A DNA stretch of 64,000 bases from BOG-908 sp963850605 (GCA_963850605.1 CAWKLX010000002.1:124001-188000), one strand, 5' to 3'; positions 9,632-19,725 are shown, numbered from the stretch's first letter. The notes: generated from the letters alone by a model not told the origin. Translations and numbers: made by a program.

Positions 9632-10752
9632 GACGGATCGCCATGCGTGCGGCGGCGGGTCAGTGCCAGCAGCATGCCCATGCCAAGTGCGACCGAAAGT
9701 GCCGAGCTGCCGCCATAGGAGATGAACGGCAACGTCATGCCTTTGGTGGGGATCAGGTGCAGGGCGGAAGCCATGTTGACGAACGCCTGCAGTCCGAACC
9801 CGGTCACCAGACCCGATGCCGCCAAAATCACAAACTCATCGGCCTCGTGCACCAGACGCAACAGACCGCGCAACACGACGAAGGCGAACACCCCCAGAAT
9901 GGTCAGGCAGATCAGCAAACCGAATTCTTCCCCCGCCACCGCAAAAACAAAATCCGCGTGCGCATCGGGCAGCAGGTCCTTCACACGCCCCTCGCCAGGA
10001 CCACGGCCCAACAACCCGCCATTGCCGAAGGCCTGCAACGCGGTATCCACCTGGTAGTGATCGCCCGACTCAGGATGCACGAAACGCATCACGCGGCTGC
10101 GCACATGAGGAAAGAAAATGAATGCACCCGCCGCCGCCGCCGCCATGGCGATGGCGCCCAGCCCCACAAACGCCATGTTCATGCCCGCGACGAAAAGCTG
10201 GGCGAAGAACACGGCGGTGATGACCGACAACATGCCGATGTCAGGCTGAGACTTCAGCAACATCAAGATGCCGCCGAACACGATGAACGACAGCAGGGTG
10301 CCGGGAAAACCGGGCGTGCGGCGCGACTCCGTCAGCAGCCATGCAGTGACCACCGCAAAACACGGTTTTAGGAATTCGCTCGGCTGGATCGACATGAACG
10401 GGAACGCGATCCACCTCCTCGCCCCCTTGATTTCCACTCCATGCACGAGGGTCAGCGCCGTCAGGAGCATGGCCCCGATGCAGCCGGCCAGCGCTACCCG
10501 CCGCACGCTGCGTGGCGATAGCAGCGATACACCCACGATCACCACGCCGGCCAACGCCAGGAACACGACCTGCTTAAAAATAAACACGTCGCGCGACTGG
10601 TGTATGCGCTCCGCCACCGCCGGACTAGCGGCCAGCACCAACACATAGCCGAAACCGATCAGGGTCACGATGGAGAACAGTGTCCAGCGATCGACGGTCC
10701 ACCACCAGCGGCCGAGCACGGATTGGTCGGCGCGAGACAGCGTTGCCATCAC
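9628..10752 (-). CDS. ftsW: SEDS-family peptidoglycan glycosyltransferase FtsW
   Basis: Polytopic membrane glycosyltransferase of the divisome that works with the transpeptidase FtsI. About ten hydrophobic segments are visible across 374 residues. Conserved SEDS sequences are KGARRWI, the PSEFLKP motif, the loop KSQPDIGML, and the C-terminal HLIPTKGMTLPFISYGGSS. Either the GTG at 10752 or the ATG at 10749 could be the start; the ATG directly abuts and overlaps the murD stop. FtsW rather than RodA is favoured by its place in the dcw operon. Confidence 0.96.
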   Translation of the reverse strand: MMATLSRADQSVLGRWWWTVDRWTLFSIVTLIGFGYVLVLAASPAVAERIHQSRDVFIFKQVVFLALAGVVIVGVSLLSPRSVRRVALAGCIGAMLLTALTLVHGVEIKGARRWIAFPFMSIQPSEFLKPCFAVVTAWLLTESRRTPGFPGTLLSFIVFGGILMLLKSQPDIGMLSVITAVFFAQLFVAGMNMAFVGLGAIAMAAAAAGAFIFFPHVRSRVMRFVHPESGDHYQVDTALQAFGNGGLLGRGPGEGRVKDLLPDAHADFVFAVAGEEFGLLICLTILGVFAFVVLRGLLRLVHEADEFVILAASGLVTGFGLQAFVNMASALHLIPTKGMTLPFISYGGSSALSVALGMGMLLALTRRRTHGDPS

Positions 10753-12110
10753 GCGGCCTCCGCCAGTCCGCGCGCGAGAGTCGCAAAACGGATGCCGCGT
10801 TCCTCGAAGCCGGAAAACTGGTCGAAGCTGGCGCAGGCGGGCGAGAGCAGAACGGTGTCCGCGCCAGATGATCGCGCGGCCTGCAGCGCTGCCGGTACCG
10901 CACGGTCCAACGTTCCGGCCGTCTCATGCAGAACGCCGTAATGCGCCAGGGTTTCCGCGAAGGCCTGCGCGTCGCGCCCGATAAGCACTGCGCGTGCCAC
11001 GCGCGGGAACCATGGGGCCAGCGAGGTAATACCGCCTTCCTTGGCGATACCGCCGGCAATCCACACGACGTGATCATAGCAATCCAGCGCACGGGACGTC
11101 GCGTCCGCGTTCGTCGCCTTGCTGTCGTTGACAAAGCGCACGCCGTTCACCGTCGCCACGAGTTCCTGGCGATGCGCCAGACCAGGAAACGTCAGGATGC
11201 CGTGCGCGACATCTTGGCGGGTGACGCCCAAGGCGATGGCCAGCGCCGCAGCCGCAGCCGCATTCTGCGCGTTGTGCGCACCGGGCAGGGCATGCGCCGC
11301 CCGCAAATCCGCGATCGACCCTGCGGCGTCGCGCAACACACGGCCGTCGCACCAAATATCGGCCTGCGCATACCCGGATATACGGATACTCCGCGGCATC
11401 GTCCGGGCCAATTCTGCGCCATAGTCGTCATCGACGCCAAGTACGGCCGTATCGCCTGCAAGCTGATTGGCGAACACCTGGCGCTTGGCGGCCAGATACC
11501 CGACCATGTCACCATGCCGGTCAAGGTGGTCGGGGCTGAGATTCAACATTGCCGCCGCATCGAAACGCAGCGTTTGGATTCGCTCCAACATATAGGAAGA
11601 CATTTCCAACACATAAACACCATCATCCGGCAGCAGCCGCAGGCCAAGCGAAGCAGGCCCCAGATTCGCGCCGGCCGCATTCGGCACCCCTGCCACGGTC
11701 AATATGTGCGCCAGCAGCGCCGTTGTCGTCGACTTTCCGTTGGTGCCCGTAATGCCTGCAAAACGCGCACGGCAGCCGCTGGCACGCACTGCCTGGAACA
11801 GCAACTCCGCATCGGTCAGGATGGGCCGGCCGGCCTGGCGCGCGGCCGCCGCGATCCGATGCGGCACCGGCAGCGTGTGTGGTATGCCAGGCGAAAGGAC
11901 CAGCGCGTCGAAATCGCCGATATCGGCCGTGGGATCGGCGGTGATCACACCCGCGCGCGCCGCCGCCTCCCGCGCGAACGGCGCGTCGTCCCAGCCCACC
12001 ACCGTGGCACCCATCGCGGACAGCGCGCGTGCCGCCGTCAGGCCAGCGCGGCCCAAACCCACGACAGCGTAGCGACGGTTGCGGAAAATCGTGTCGGTAA
12101 AGCCACTCAT
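10749..12110 (-). CDS. murD: UDP-N-acetylmuramoylalanine--D-glutamate ligase
   Basis: Mur ligase that adds D-glutamate to UDP-MurNAc-L-alanine. The intact 453-residue protein carries an N-terminal Rossmann-like part (YAVVGLGRAGLTAARAL), the ATP loop GITGTNGKSTTTALLAHIL, the motif NLSPDHLDRHG, and the C-terminal FVNDSKATNADATSRAL and WIAGGIAKEGG typical of MurD. The start overlaps the mraY stop and the stop overlaps ftsW. No anomalies are seen. Confidence 0.97.
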   Translation of the reverse strand: MSGFTDTIFRNRRYAVVGLGRAGLTAARALSAMGATVVGWDDAPFAREAAARAGVITADPTADIGDFDALVLSPGIPHTLPVPHRIAAAARQAGRPILTDAELLFQAVRASGCRARFAGITGTNGKSTTTALLAHILTVAGVPNAAGANLGPASLGLRLLPDDGVYVLEMSSYMLERIQTLRFDAAAMLNLSPDHLDRHGDMVGYLAAKRQVFANQLAGDTAVLGVDDDYGAELARTMPRSIRISGYAQADIWCDGRVLRDAAGSIADLRAAHALPGAHNAQNAAAAAALAIALGVTRQDVAHGILTFPGLAHRQELVATVNGVRFVNDSKATNADATSRALDCYDHVVWIAGGIAKEGGITSLAPWFPRVARAVLIGRDAQAFAETLAHYGVLHETAGTLDRAVPAALQAARSSGADTVLLSPACASFDQFSGFEERGIRFATLARGLAEAA

Positions 12111-13192
12111 CGGATTTTCAACGTCGCGAGGCTAACCAGCGCCAGGATCATCGATACGATCCAAAAACGGATCACGATGGTCGGCTCCGCCCAGCCCTTC
12201 TTCTCGAAATGGTGGTGCAGCGGTGCCATCAGGAATACGCGGCGTCCGGTGCGCTTGTACCAGAACACCTGTATGATCACGCTGACGGTCTCTACTACGA
12301 ACAGGCCGCCGGCGATCATCAGCACGATCTCGTGCTTGGTGGCTACCGCCACGGAGGCGAGCGCGCCGCCCAAAGCAAGGCTGCCGGTATCCCCCATAAA
12401 CACGGCGGCCGGCGGCGCGTTGAACCACAGGAATCCCATGCCGGCCCCGATGATGGCGGCACAGAAGACCGCCAATTCACCAACCCCGGGAATGTGGTTC
12501 AGCTGTAGGTAATCCGCAAATACCCTGTTGCCGACAAGGTAGGCGATCAGGGCGAACACGGTGGCCACGATAATGGTCGGCACGGTCGCCAGCCCGTCCA
12601 GCCCGTCCGTAAGGTTGACGGCATTGCTGCTGCCGAGCAGCACCACCATACCGAATACCGGGAACAGAACGCCCAGTTGCACCAGCACGCCCTTGAAGAT
12701 CGGGATTGCCACCGCTGTGCCGAGCGTGCCGCCGGTCAAATGCGCGATCCAGGCGGCGGTGACCAACCCCACTCCCAGTTGCACCAGCAGCTTCCCCCGT
12801 GCCGATACGCCGCGCGAGTTGCGTCGGGAGAGTTTGAGGTAGTCATCGACCAGACCGACCGCGCCATACGCCAAGGTGCAGAACAGCGCCGCCCACACAT
12901 AGCCGGATCGCAAATCGGCCCACAGCAGTGTGGAGGTCGTGAGCGAGGCCAGGATCAGCACGCCGCCCATGGTCGGCGTACCTTTCTTCTCGATCAGATG
13001 GCGCTCCGGCCCGTCGGTGCGAATCGGCTGACCACTGCCCTGCACCGATTTCAGCCAGCGGATGACACGCGGACCCAGCCACAAGCAGATGACCAATGAG
13101 GTCAAGCATGCCGCGCCCGAGCGGAAGGTCTGATACCGGAACAGGTTGAAAACCGAGACGCGTTCGGCGACGAGGTGAAGCAGATACAGCAT
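12107..13192 (-). CDS. mraY: phospho-N-acetylmuramoyl-pentapeptide transferase
   Basis: Polytopic enzyme that transfers phospho-MurNAc-pentapeptide to undecaprenyl phosphate to form lipid I. The 361 residues contain about ten membrane segments and the family signatures KKGTPTMGGVLI, GLVDDYLKL (the DD pair binds Mg), SSNAVNLTDGLDGLA and MAPLHHHFEKKGW. It starts at the ATG at 13192, which overlaps the murF stop. The gene is intact. Confidence 0.98.
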   Translation of the reverse strand: MLYLLHLVAERVSVFNLFRYQTFRSGAACLTSLVICLWLGPRVIRWLKSVQGSGQPIRTDGPERHLIEKKGTPTMGGVLILASLTTSTLLWADLRSGYVWAALFCTLAYGAVGLVDDYLKLSRRNSRGVSARGKLLVQLGVGLVTAAWIAHLTGGTLGTAVAIPIFKGVLVQLGVLFPVFGMVVLLGSSNAVNLTDGLDGLATVPTIIVATVFALIAYLVGNRVFADYLQLNHIPGVGELAVFCAAIIGAGMGFLWFNAPPAAVFMGDTGSLALGGALASVAVATKHEIVLMIAGGLFVVETVSVIIQVFWYKRTGRRVFLMAPLHHHFEKKGWAEPTIVIRFWIVSMILALVSLATLKIR

Positions 13193-14549
13193 CAGACGCT
13201 CTCGCGCGCGCTGGCCAGAGCATCCACCACGACGCGCATGCGACTGCCAAGGCTTCCCTTGACCAGCACGGCATCGCCCGCGCGCACAGCGGGTGCAACG
13301 ATGGCGGCAAGTGCCCCGCTATCGGCGGCGTACGCACCTCTGTGCGACGTCGGGCAATGCATCGTAGAGCGCGCGCATCCACGGACCGCACGCATAGACA
13401 ATGTCGGCCGAGTCCCGAACGGACTGCGCCAAACCCTCGTGCTCGGCGCGGCTGTGCTCGCCCAACTCCAGCATGTCGCCAAGTACGGCCACGCGGCGCA
13501 ACGCAGGTGCCAGGCGCAGGACCGAAAGCGCGGCGCGCACCGAGGCCGCGGAGGCATTGTAGCTTTCGTCGATCAGTGTGGCAGCACCGTCCAGTATCGC
13601 CTGCCGCGCGCCGCGCCCATGCACGGCGGTGAAATTCCCCAGCGCCGCCGCCCCAAGCGTCACATCGGCGTCGACCTCCTGCGCCGCGGTCAGAGCGGCC
13701 AACGCGTTCATCACCATATGCGCCCCGGGTGCCGGCACGCGGAAGTGAACATCGACGCCACCGATGATCGCCGTAACATCGCTGCCGTCCGCGTCCGCAT
13801 GCACGATCGGCAATCTGCGCCGTGCCAAAGCCGCGCACGCGGTATTGCGCCGTGGCGGCGCGTAAACGCTCGATATGGGGCGAGTCGTCCGGCAACACCA
13901 CGGTGCCACCCTGAAGAACGCCCCGGGCAATGCTGGCCTTTTCATCAGCGATAGCCTCCAGACTGCCCAAATGCCCGATATGCGCGGACTCGACAGCCGT
14001 GATCACGGCAACGTCGGGTCCCGCCAGCACCGCCAGCGGCGCAATTTCGCCAGGATGGTTCATGCCAATTTCAATGACTGCGAAATCGTCGTCGGGTGCC
14101 ATGCGTGCGAGCGTCAGCGGCACGCCCCAATGATTATTGTAACTGGCCACGGCTGCATGCGTCCGGCCGGTCGCGGACAGAATCGTGCGCAGCATTTCCT
14201 TGGTCGTGGTCTTGCCCACGCTGCCCGTCACCGCAATCACCGAACCGGTGAAGCGCGCGCGCGCGTATCCGCCCAGCGCGGTCAACCCCGCCAGCGTATC
14301 GCCCACGACCAACAGCGGCGCGTCGTCGGGCAAATTATGCTGGTGGTGCACCAGGGCACCCGCGGCACCCTTCGCCAGGGCGGCGGCGACGTGGTCATGC
14401 CCGTCGCCGTGCCCGGTCTGCAATGCGACGAACACATCGCCGGCTTGCAAGGTGCGGGTGTCGATCGACACCCCGGTCGCGTGAAACGGCCGCGTCATCG
14501 TCCCGCCCAGTGCGTGGGACAAATCGTCTGCCGTAAACAGGGCGGTCAT
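13192..14549 (-). CDS. murF: UDP-MurNAc-tripeptide--D-alanyl-D-alanine ligase (two frameshifts)
   Basis: Mur ligase that adds D-Ala-D-Ala. The first frame gives GVSIDTRTLQAGDVFVAL, the ATP loop AVTGSVGKTTTKEML and IEIGMNHPGEIAPL. A one-base insertion near 13840 shifts to the frame with AALGNFTAVHGRG, IDESYNASAASVRAAL and VAVLGDMLELGEHS, and a second near 13345 shifts to the end piece DAVLVKGSLGSRMRVVVDAL. The total of 1358 bases is two more than a multiple of three, exactly as two single insertions predict; repaired length is 451 residues. ATG at 14549 overlaps the murE stop. Confidence 0.93.
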
Positions 14550-16018
14550 GCGGCCGCGGCCAAGCGGCGAATGGTTGCCGCGTCGTCGAATGGAGCGACT
14601 GTCGCACCCATGATCTGGCCCTGCTCATGACCCTTGCCGGCCACAACAAGCACGTCGCCCGAGCGCAATGCGGCGAGCCCGGCCGCGATCGCCTGCTCGC
14701 GGTCGCCGATCTCGATCGCGTCCGGACAGGCGCGCAAGATGTCGGCGCGAATGGCGGCCGGGTCCTCGCGGCGAGGATTGTCGTCCGTGACAATGGAGAC
14801 ATCCGCCAATCGGGCGACCTCCTGTCCCATCAAAGGACGTTTGCCAGGATCGCGATCACCCCCGGCACCGAACACGCAGACCAGGCGATGGCCCTGCGCG
14901 TGCGGGCGCAGCGACGTCAGCACGCGTCGCAGCGCGTCCGGCGTATGCGCGTAATCGACATAGGCGGCCGCCTGATTGGGCAACGTGGCGGCTAACTCCA
15001 GCCGGCCGCGCACGCCGTGCAAGTGCGGCAAATCATGCAGTGCGCGCGGTGCTCCGGTAGCTTCGGCCAATGCGGCGGCCATCAGCGCGTTATCGGCCTG
15101 GAAACGGCCAGGCAAGGACAGCTGCATCTGGTGGCGCGCGCCGTAAGCCTCCACGACAAGCTCCTGGCCGTGCGGCAAGGCCCGGGCGTGCAGCAAGCGC
15201 ACGGCCGACCCTTTCTCGCCGACCATGCGAACGTCCAGCCGGCGCTGCGCTGCAATGTCGCGCAACGGGCCGAGGGTTTCCTCCTCCATGTCTGCGTTCA
15301 ATACGGCCAGCGCGCGGGCCGGCAGCAGTTCGGCAAACAAGCGCAACTTGGCCGCGCGATACGCGTGCATGTTGCCGTGATAGTCGAGGTGGTCGCGCGT
15401 CAGATTGCTGAAGCCAGCGGCGCACAAACGCGCACCATCCAGGCGGAACTGGTCCAGCCCGTGCGACGAGGCCTCCAAGGCCACGTGTTGCACGCCATCG
15501 CGCGCAAGCCCGGCCAGCATGTCGGCGAGCGCGACCGGATCTGGTGTCGTCAGTCCGCCACCGCCCGCCTGACCCGGCGCGATCAGCCCGAGCGTGCCGA
15601 GGCTTGCCGCCCTATGCCCCGCGCGCTGCCATAGCTGGCGCACGAAATCGACCGTGCTGGTCTTTCCGTTCGTGCCCGTCACGGCCACGATCTTCTCGGG
15701 TGTGCCACGCGCGAGGGAAGCGGCCATGAGCGCCAGCACGCGCCGGGGATGTTCGCATCTGATCAGGGGGCGCTTCGATAAACCATCCGGCCAGACCGTA
15801 TCGCACGGCGCCAGAACCGCCGCAGCCCCGTTCGCCACAGCCTGGGCGATGAACCTGCGCCCATCCGCCACGATACCCGGCAACGCGGCAAACAGCGCAC
15901 CCGGCCGGACCGCGCGGCTATCCGCCGTCACGCTCGTGATGGCGAGCGCCGCGTACCAGGGGTCGATCCCCCGCACACCGGCGCGCACGCACAAATCAGC
16001 GAGCGAGCGCAGGGCTAC
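14546..16018 (-). CDS. murE: UDP-MurNAc-tripeptide synthetase, meso-diaminopimelate-adding
   Basis: Mur ligase that adds the third residue of the stem peptide. The ATP loop AVTGTNGKTSTVDFVRQL, the motif FSNLTRDHLDYHGNM and the substrate motif DNPRREDP are visible; DNPR is the signature for meso-diaminopimelate, so a DAP-type cell wall is expected. The C-terminus VVAGKGHEQGQ is complete. The start is unclear. The frame is open through the end of ftsI, and no ATG lies near position 16018, where homology seems to begin; a TTG at 15994 directly after the ftsI stop and a GTG at 15988 are the nearest candidates. Confidence 0.95.
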   Translation of the reverse strand, partial: VALRSLADLCVRAGVRGIDPWYAALAITSVTADSRAVRPGALFAALPGIVADGRRFIAQAVANGAAAVLAPCDTVWPDGLSKRPLIRCEHPRRVLALMAASLARGTPEKIVAVTGTNGKTSTVDFVRQLWQRAGHRAASLGTLGLIAPGQAGGGGLTTPDPVALADMLAGLARDGVQHVALEASSHGLDQFRLDGARLCAAGFSNLTRDHLDYHGNMHAYRAAKLRLFAELLPARALAVLNADMEEETLGPLRDIAAQRRLDVRMVGEKGSAVRLLHARALPHGQELVVEAYGARHQMQLSLPGRFQADNALMAAALAEATGAPRALHDLPHLHGVRGRLELAATLPNQAAAYVDYAHTPDALRRVLTSLRPHAQGHRLVCVFGAGGDRDPGKRPLMGQEVARLADVSIVTDDNPRREDPAAIRADILRACPDAIEIGDREQAIAAGLAALRSGDVLVVAGKGHEQGQIMGATVAPFDDAATIRRLAAAA

Positions 16019-18026
16019 CCCCGTCCGCCACCGGCACGCGCAACGAGGCTTCGTGACGCAACGCCAGCATGTTGCGCTGGATCGGCACGGGCGGCAGGGA
16101 CACGGTCGCCCCCACGGGCGGTGCGGCGAGCGCAGGCGGCTCCAGCGGCGAACCGGTGCCGGTAGGCTCGCCACTGCCGCGCGCCGGCTGCATGGGAATC
16201 GACAAGCTTGCCTGTATGGTTGCCATATCGGCAATTTGCGGAAACAGGCCAAGCATCGGCGCGATCCGCGCGATCACGCGGCCCGCACCGGGGGCGCTTA
16301 CGGCACCGGCCGTTGCATAGCCGCCCGTCTCCTTGTTGCCCACCGGCTCGTCCAGCATGAAATAAACCGCGTAGCGCGGTGCGTTCATCGGAAACACACT
16401 CATGAACGCGCTGACGTTGGCGTGCTTCTTGTAGCGCCCGCCGGCGCCTACCTTTTCCGCCGTACCCGTCTTGCCGCCGACGAAGTAGCCAGGAATGTCG
16501 GCCGGTTTTCCGTATCCGTCGGTCACCACCAGCCGCATCATCTTGCGAATCGTGTTGGACGTCGACGGATTCATGATCCGGCGACCCTCCGGCAACGCAT
16601 CGCTCGGCTCATGGGCGAGAATGGTCGGCTGCAACACGATGCCGCCATTGGCCAGCGCCGCCGTGCCGCGCACCACGTGCAGCGGCGAGACAGCGATACC
16701 GTGGCCGAAGCCCACCGTCATCGTCGCCGCTTCCTTCCAGTTGGAACGCGGCGGAATGATCGGCCAGCCGGCTTCTGGCAGCTCGATGCCCACCTTCTTG
16801 AACATGCCCATCGCCGACAGCCAGGTCTGCTGACGCAGCGGACCCACACCGAGTGCGACATGCGCCGCGCCAAGATTGCTGGAATAGGCAAGGACTTCCG
16901 GCAAATACAGGAACCGGTGCTTGCCCTTGTAGTCCTGTATGGTGAAGCGGCCGATATGGATGTTGTGCGCCGCGTCGAACTGGTCCCAGATGTGCGCCGT
17001 GCCGAAATCCATCGCCATCGCCGCTGTCTGCAGCTTGAACGTGCTGCCAGGCTCGAACATGCCGGTGAGCGCGCGATTGAAACGATCATCGGGCGGCGTG
17101 TCGCCGAACGCATTGGCGTCGTAGTCGGGCAGCGACACCATGGCGATCACCTCGCCAGTGCGCACGTCCATCACAATGCCGCACGCGCCGATCGCGTGGA
17201 ATTCGTCCTTCGATTTTTCCAGCTCGTCGCGCATCACGCCCTGCACGCGCACGTCGATCGACAGGCGCAGCGGCTCGGTGTCGGTCGCCAGGCGATGGTC
17301 GAACGCCCGTTCGGCGCCGGCCACTCCATGGCTGTCCACATCCACGCCGCCCAGCACCTGGGCCGCCACACGTCCCAGCGGGTAGCGGCGTTTTTCACCA
17401 GGCTGGAAATATATGCCGGGAATGCCGAGCGCGTTGATCGCCAGCTCCTCGTTCGGCGTGATCCGCCGCTCGAGATAGACGAACTGCTTTGCTGAGGCGA
17501 GCCGGTCCGCCGTCTGCTTCTCGTCGATGCGCGGCAGCACCTGCTTCAATTTATGCGCGGCCTCCGCGGTGTCGATCATTTCCTTGGGGTCGGCGAACAG
17601 CGCGGCCGTGGGCAGCGATATCGCCAGGATCTCGCCGTTGCGGTCCAGGATGGTGGCGCGCGGGTGCGGCGCGCCGGCCGCCATCGGCACGGCGTCGGGC
17701 GCGGTCGGCCCGGGATCGGCTGGCACAAGCGGCCGCATTTCCGCCTTGCTGGGCGCCATCGGGAAGACCACGGTCGCGCTGGTCAGTTTGGCCGCGACCG
17801 CCCCGAACGCGAGGAAGAAACCGCCGGCGGTGAACACCAGCCGCTGCCGCGTGCGGTCCAGTGCCGCGCGCCGTGCCAGGTCGGGGGCGGTGATCCGCAC
17901 CGTCTCCATGCGCGGCATCGCCGCACCCGCGTCGGGCGCCCCGCGCATGCGCGCCGCCTCGGTGCCGCGCCTTCGGGCGGGCGGCGGCAGGTTTGGCGAC
18001 GGCGGCGGGGGCGGCGGACTGCTCAT
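15996..18026 (-). CDS. ftsI: divisome transpeptidase FtsI (penicillin-binding protein 3)
   Basis: Class B penicillin-binding protein that crosslinks septal peptidoglycan. The 676 residues begin with a proline-rich cytoplasmic tail (1-60), a single membrane anchor (about 64-85), a dimerisation domain, and a transpeptidase domain with the active-site tetrad STFK at 328-331, SSN at 382-384 and KTGT at 519-522. The N-terminal tail and the Ala/Pro-rich C-terminal extension after about 600 are longer than in E. coli. ATGA overlap with ftsL. Its stop sits at the murE start. Confidence 0.96.
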   Translation of the reverse strand: MSSPPPPPPSPNLPPPARRRGTEAARMRGAPDAGAAMPRMETVRITAPDLARRAALDRTRQRLVFTAGGFFLAFGAVAAKLTSATVVFPMAPSKAEMRPLVPADPGPTAPDAVPMAAGAPHPRATILDRNGEILAISLPTAALFADPKEMIDTAEAAHKLKQVLPRIDEKQTADRLASAKQFVYLERRITPNEELAINALGIPGIYFQPGEKRRYPLGRVAAQVLGGVDVDSHGVAGAERAFDHRLATDTEPLRLSIDVRVQGVMRDELEKSKDEFHAIGACGIVMDVRTGEVIAMVSLPDYDANAFGDTPPDDRFNRALTGMFEPGSTFKLQTAAMAMDFGTAHIWDQFDAAHNIHIGRFTIQDYKGKHRFLYLPEVLAYSSNLGAAHVALGVGPLRQQTWLSAMGMFKKVGIELPEAGWPIIPPRSNWKEAATMTVGFGHGIAVSPLHVVRGTAALANGGIVLQPTILAHEPSDALPEGRRIMNPSTSNTIRKMMRLVVTDGYGKPADIPGYFVGGKTGTAEKVGAGGRYKKHANVSAFMSVFPMNAPRYAVYFMLDEPVGNKETGGYATAGAVSAPGAGRVIARIAPMLGLFPQIADMATIQASLSIPMQPARGSGEPTGTGSPLEPPALAAPPVGATVSLPPVPIQRNMLALRHEASLRVPVADGGSPALAR

Positions 18027-18784
18027 CGCCCGTAGGGAACGGGCGGGGGCAGGGCCGTGCCGCCACCCAGCGCTGACGGCACGTAGGACTGGGCCGGCGC
18101 ATAGCTGGGCACGGCGGAAACGATGGCGGGGTGGGGCGCGGTCGCGCGCATCGGCCTTGCCATGGCGCTGTAAACGGCGGCGCCCACGGGCTGCGGCGCG
18201 GCCAAAGGCAGCGGTGTGCCGCGGGTCATCAGCCGCGCCGATTGCTCGCTCCCATCGGCCAACGCCACCGGATGGTGTGCGTGCGGACGCGGCGTGGCGC
18301 TGGCCAGCACTTTCGCGGCAGGCTTATCGGCATGGCCGGCCGGCAGCGCGCGACGGGGCGTGGCCGGAGCTTGGGCGGGTGCCTCGCCGGCGTCCGGCCC
18401 GACGCTGGCGATCACGGTATCCGGCGCAGCCGCCGGTGCCACATCGGGCGAAGGCGCGGCTTCGTCTTCGTCGGCACTTCCCTCGGCCGGCGTCGCGATC
18501 GGTGCCGGCAGATGCGTGGACAGGTCGGCCACCTGCACAAACTGGGTCGGCGCCATGGGGTGCAGGCTCAAATACCGGCCGGCCATGTCCTGCAAGCGCC
18601 CAGGTTCATTGGCCACCGCCCATTCCGCGCGCAGCAGCCCGGTGCGCGCGCGCGCCACCTCGGCGGCGTGGATCACCCGCCCGATCTCGCGGTCCAGCAT
18701 CGTGGTGCGGTGCTTTTCCGAATACAGATACAGGCCCGATCCGCAGGCGGTCAGCAGGCACAGCACGGTGAACGGGCGGATCAT
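18023..18784 (-). CDS. ftsL: FtsL-like cell division protein with long C-terminal extension
   Basis: Small bitopic division protein expected between rsmH and ftsI. It starts MIRPFTVLCLLTACGSGLYL, a membrane segment, followed by about 60 residues (EKHRTTMLDREIGRV onward) that look like a short coiled coil, which is the normal FtsL plan. At 253 residues it is about twice the usual length: from about residue 105 on it is Ala/Pro-rich and of low complexity, and likely disordered in the periplasm. Identity rests on position, topology and the ATGA overlaps on both sides; sequence conservation in this family is weak. Confidence 0.8.
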   Translation of the reverse strand: MIRPFTVLCLLTACGSGLYLYSEKHRTTMLDREIGRVIHAAEVARARTGLLRAEWAVANEPGRLQDMAGRYLSLHPMAPTQFVQVADLSTHLPAPIATPAEGSADEDEAAPSPDVAPAAAPDTVIASVGPDAGEAPAQAPATPRRALPAGHADKPAAKVLASATPRPHAHHPVALADGSEQSARLMTRGTPLPLAAPQPVGAAVYSAMARPMRATAPHPAIVSAVPSYAPAQSYVPSALGGGTALPPPVPYGR

Positions 18785-19725
18785 GGCGCGATCTCCAGGT
18801 CGGCGGGTAGACGTTCCAAGGCACGCAGGCGGGCGCTGCGGGCCCGTGGATTGGCGGCAATCTCGGCCGCGCCGGGCCGCACGGCACGTGATGTCATCAG
18901 GGTAAAACGTGGCGGGGGCATTGTATGCAGACCGCCTGGATCGTGTCGCGACGGCGATGGCGCGCGCCCGGCCGCATTTGTGAAAAAGCGTTTCACCAGC
19001 CGGTCTTCCAGCGAATGGAAGGCGACCACCACCAGCCGGCCGCCAGGCGCCAGAAGCTCGGCGGCACCTGTCAGCGCCCGCTCGATCTCGCCCAACTCAT
19101 CGTTCACCCGTATGCGCAGCGCCTGAAAGCTGCGTGTGGCGGGGTGGATGCCATCCCGCGCGGGTGGCACGGCACCGCGCACGATGTCGGCCAGCCGCGC
19201 CGTGGTCTCGATCGGCGCCTCCGCACGGGCCGCCACGATGGCGCGCGCGATGCGGCGGGACAGGCGCTCCTCGCCAAAAGTATAAAGCGTGTCGGCCAGC
19301 TCGGCTTCCGACAGATCGGCGACAAGATCGGCCGCTGAAATGCCGGCCCGGCTCATGCGCATGTCGAGCGGGCCGTCCCCGCGAAAACTGAAACCCCTGG
19401 ACGGGTCGTCGAGCTGGAACGAGCTGACGCCCACGTCCAGCACAATGCCATCCAGGCGAGTGACGCCCGCGCTTCCCAGCAACGCCACCATGTCGCCGAA
19501 CCCGCCCTGCACCACGTGCAGCCGGCCGGGATAGCGTGCCGCCATGCGGGCACCGCGGGCCACCGCGTCCGGATCGCGGTCGATCGCCCACACCGTGCAG
19601 GCGGCCCGATCCAGAATCGCGGACGTGTAGCCGCCGCCGCCGAATGTCGCATCGAGGTAGATGCCGCCATCTCGCGGGGCCAGGGCTTCCAGCATCTCCG
19701 CCAGCAGAACGGGCGCGTGCGTCAT
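18781..19725 (-). CDS. rsmH: 16S rRNA (cytosine(1402)-N(4))-methyltransferase
   Basis: SAM-dependent methyltransferase acting on C1402 of 16S rRNA. Start at the ATG at 19725, which overlaps the mraZ stop, gives 314 residues beginning MTHAPVLLAEMLEAL. The SAM site YLDATFGGGGYTSAIL and conserved blocks LDVGVSSFQLDDPSRGFSF, FQALRIRVNDELGEIE and VVVAFHSLEDRLVKRFF are present. The frame remains open upstream through mraZ but that stretch is not RsmH-like. Confidence 0.97.
   Translation of the reverse strand: MTHAPVLLAEMLEALAPRDGGIYLDATFGGGGYTSAILDRAACTVWAIDRDPDAVARGARMAARYPGRLHVVQGGFGDMVALLGSAGVTRLDGIVLDVGVSSFQLDDPSRGFSFRGDGPLDMRMSRAGISAADLVADLSEAELADTLYTFGEERLSRRIARAIVAARAEAPIETTARLADIVRGAVPPARDGIHPATRSFQALRIRVNDELGEIERALTGAAELLAPGGRLVVVAFHSLEDRLVKRFFTNAAGRAPSPSRHDPGGLHTMPPPRFTLMTSRAVRPGAAEIAANPRARSARLRALERLPADLEIAP

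Noticed and set aside
15594..17495. A 633-residue open frame on the plus strand opposite ftsI/murE
   Set aside because: It is antisense to well-conserved genes and has the Arg/Gly/His-rich composition of shadow frames in GC-rich DNA.
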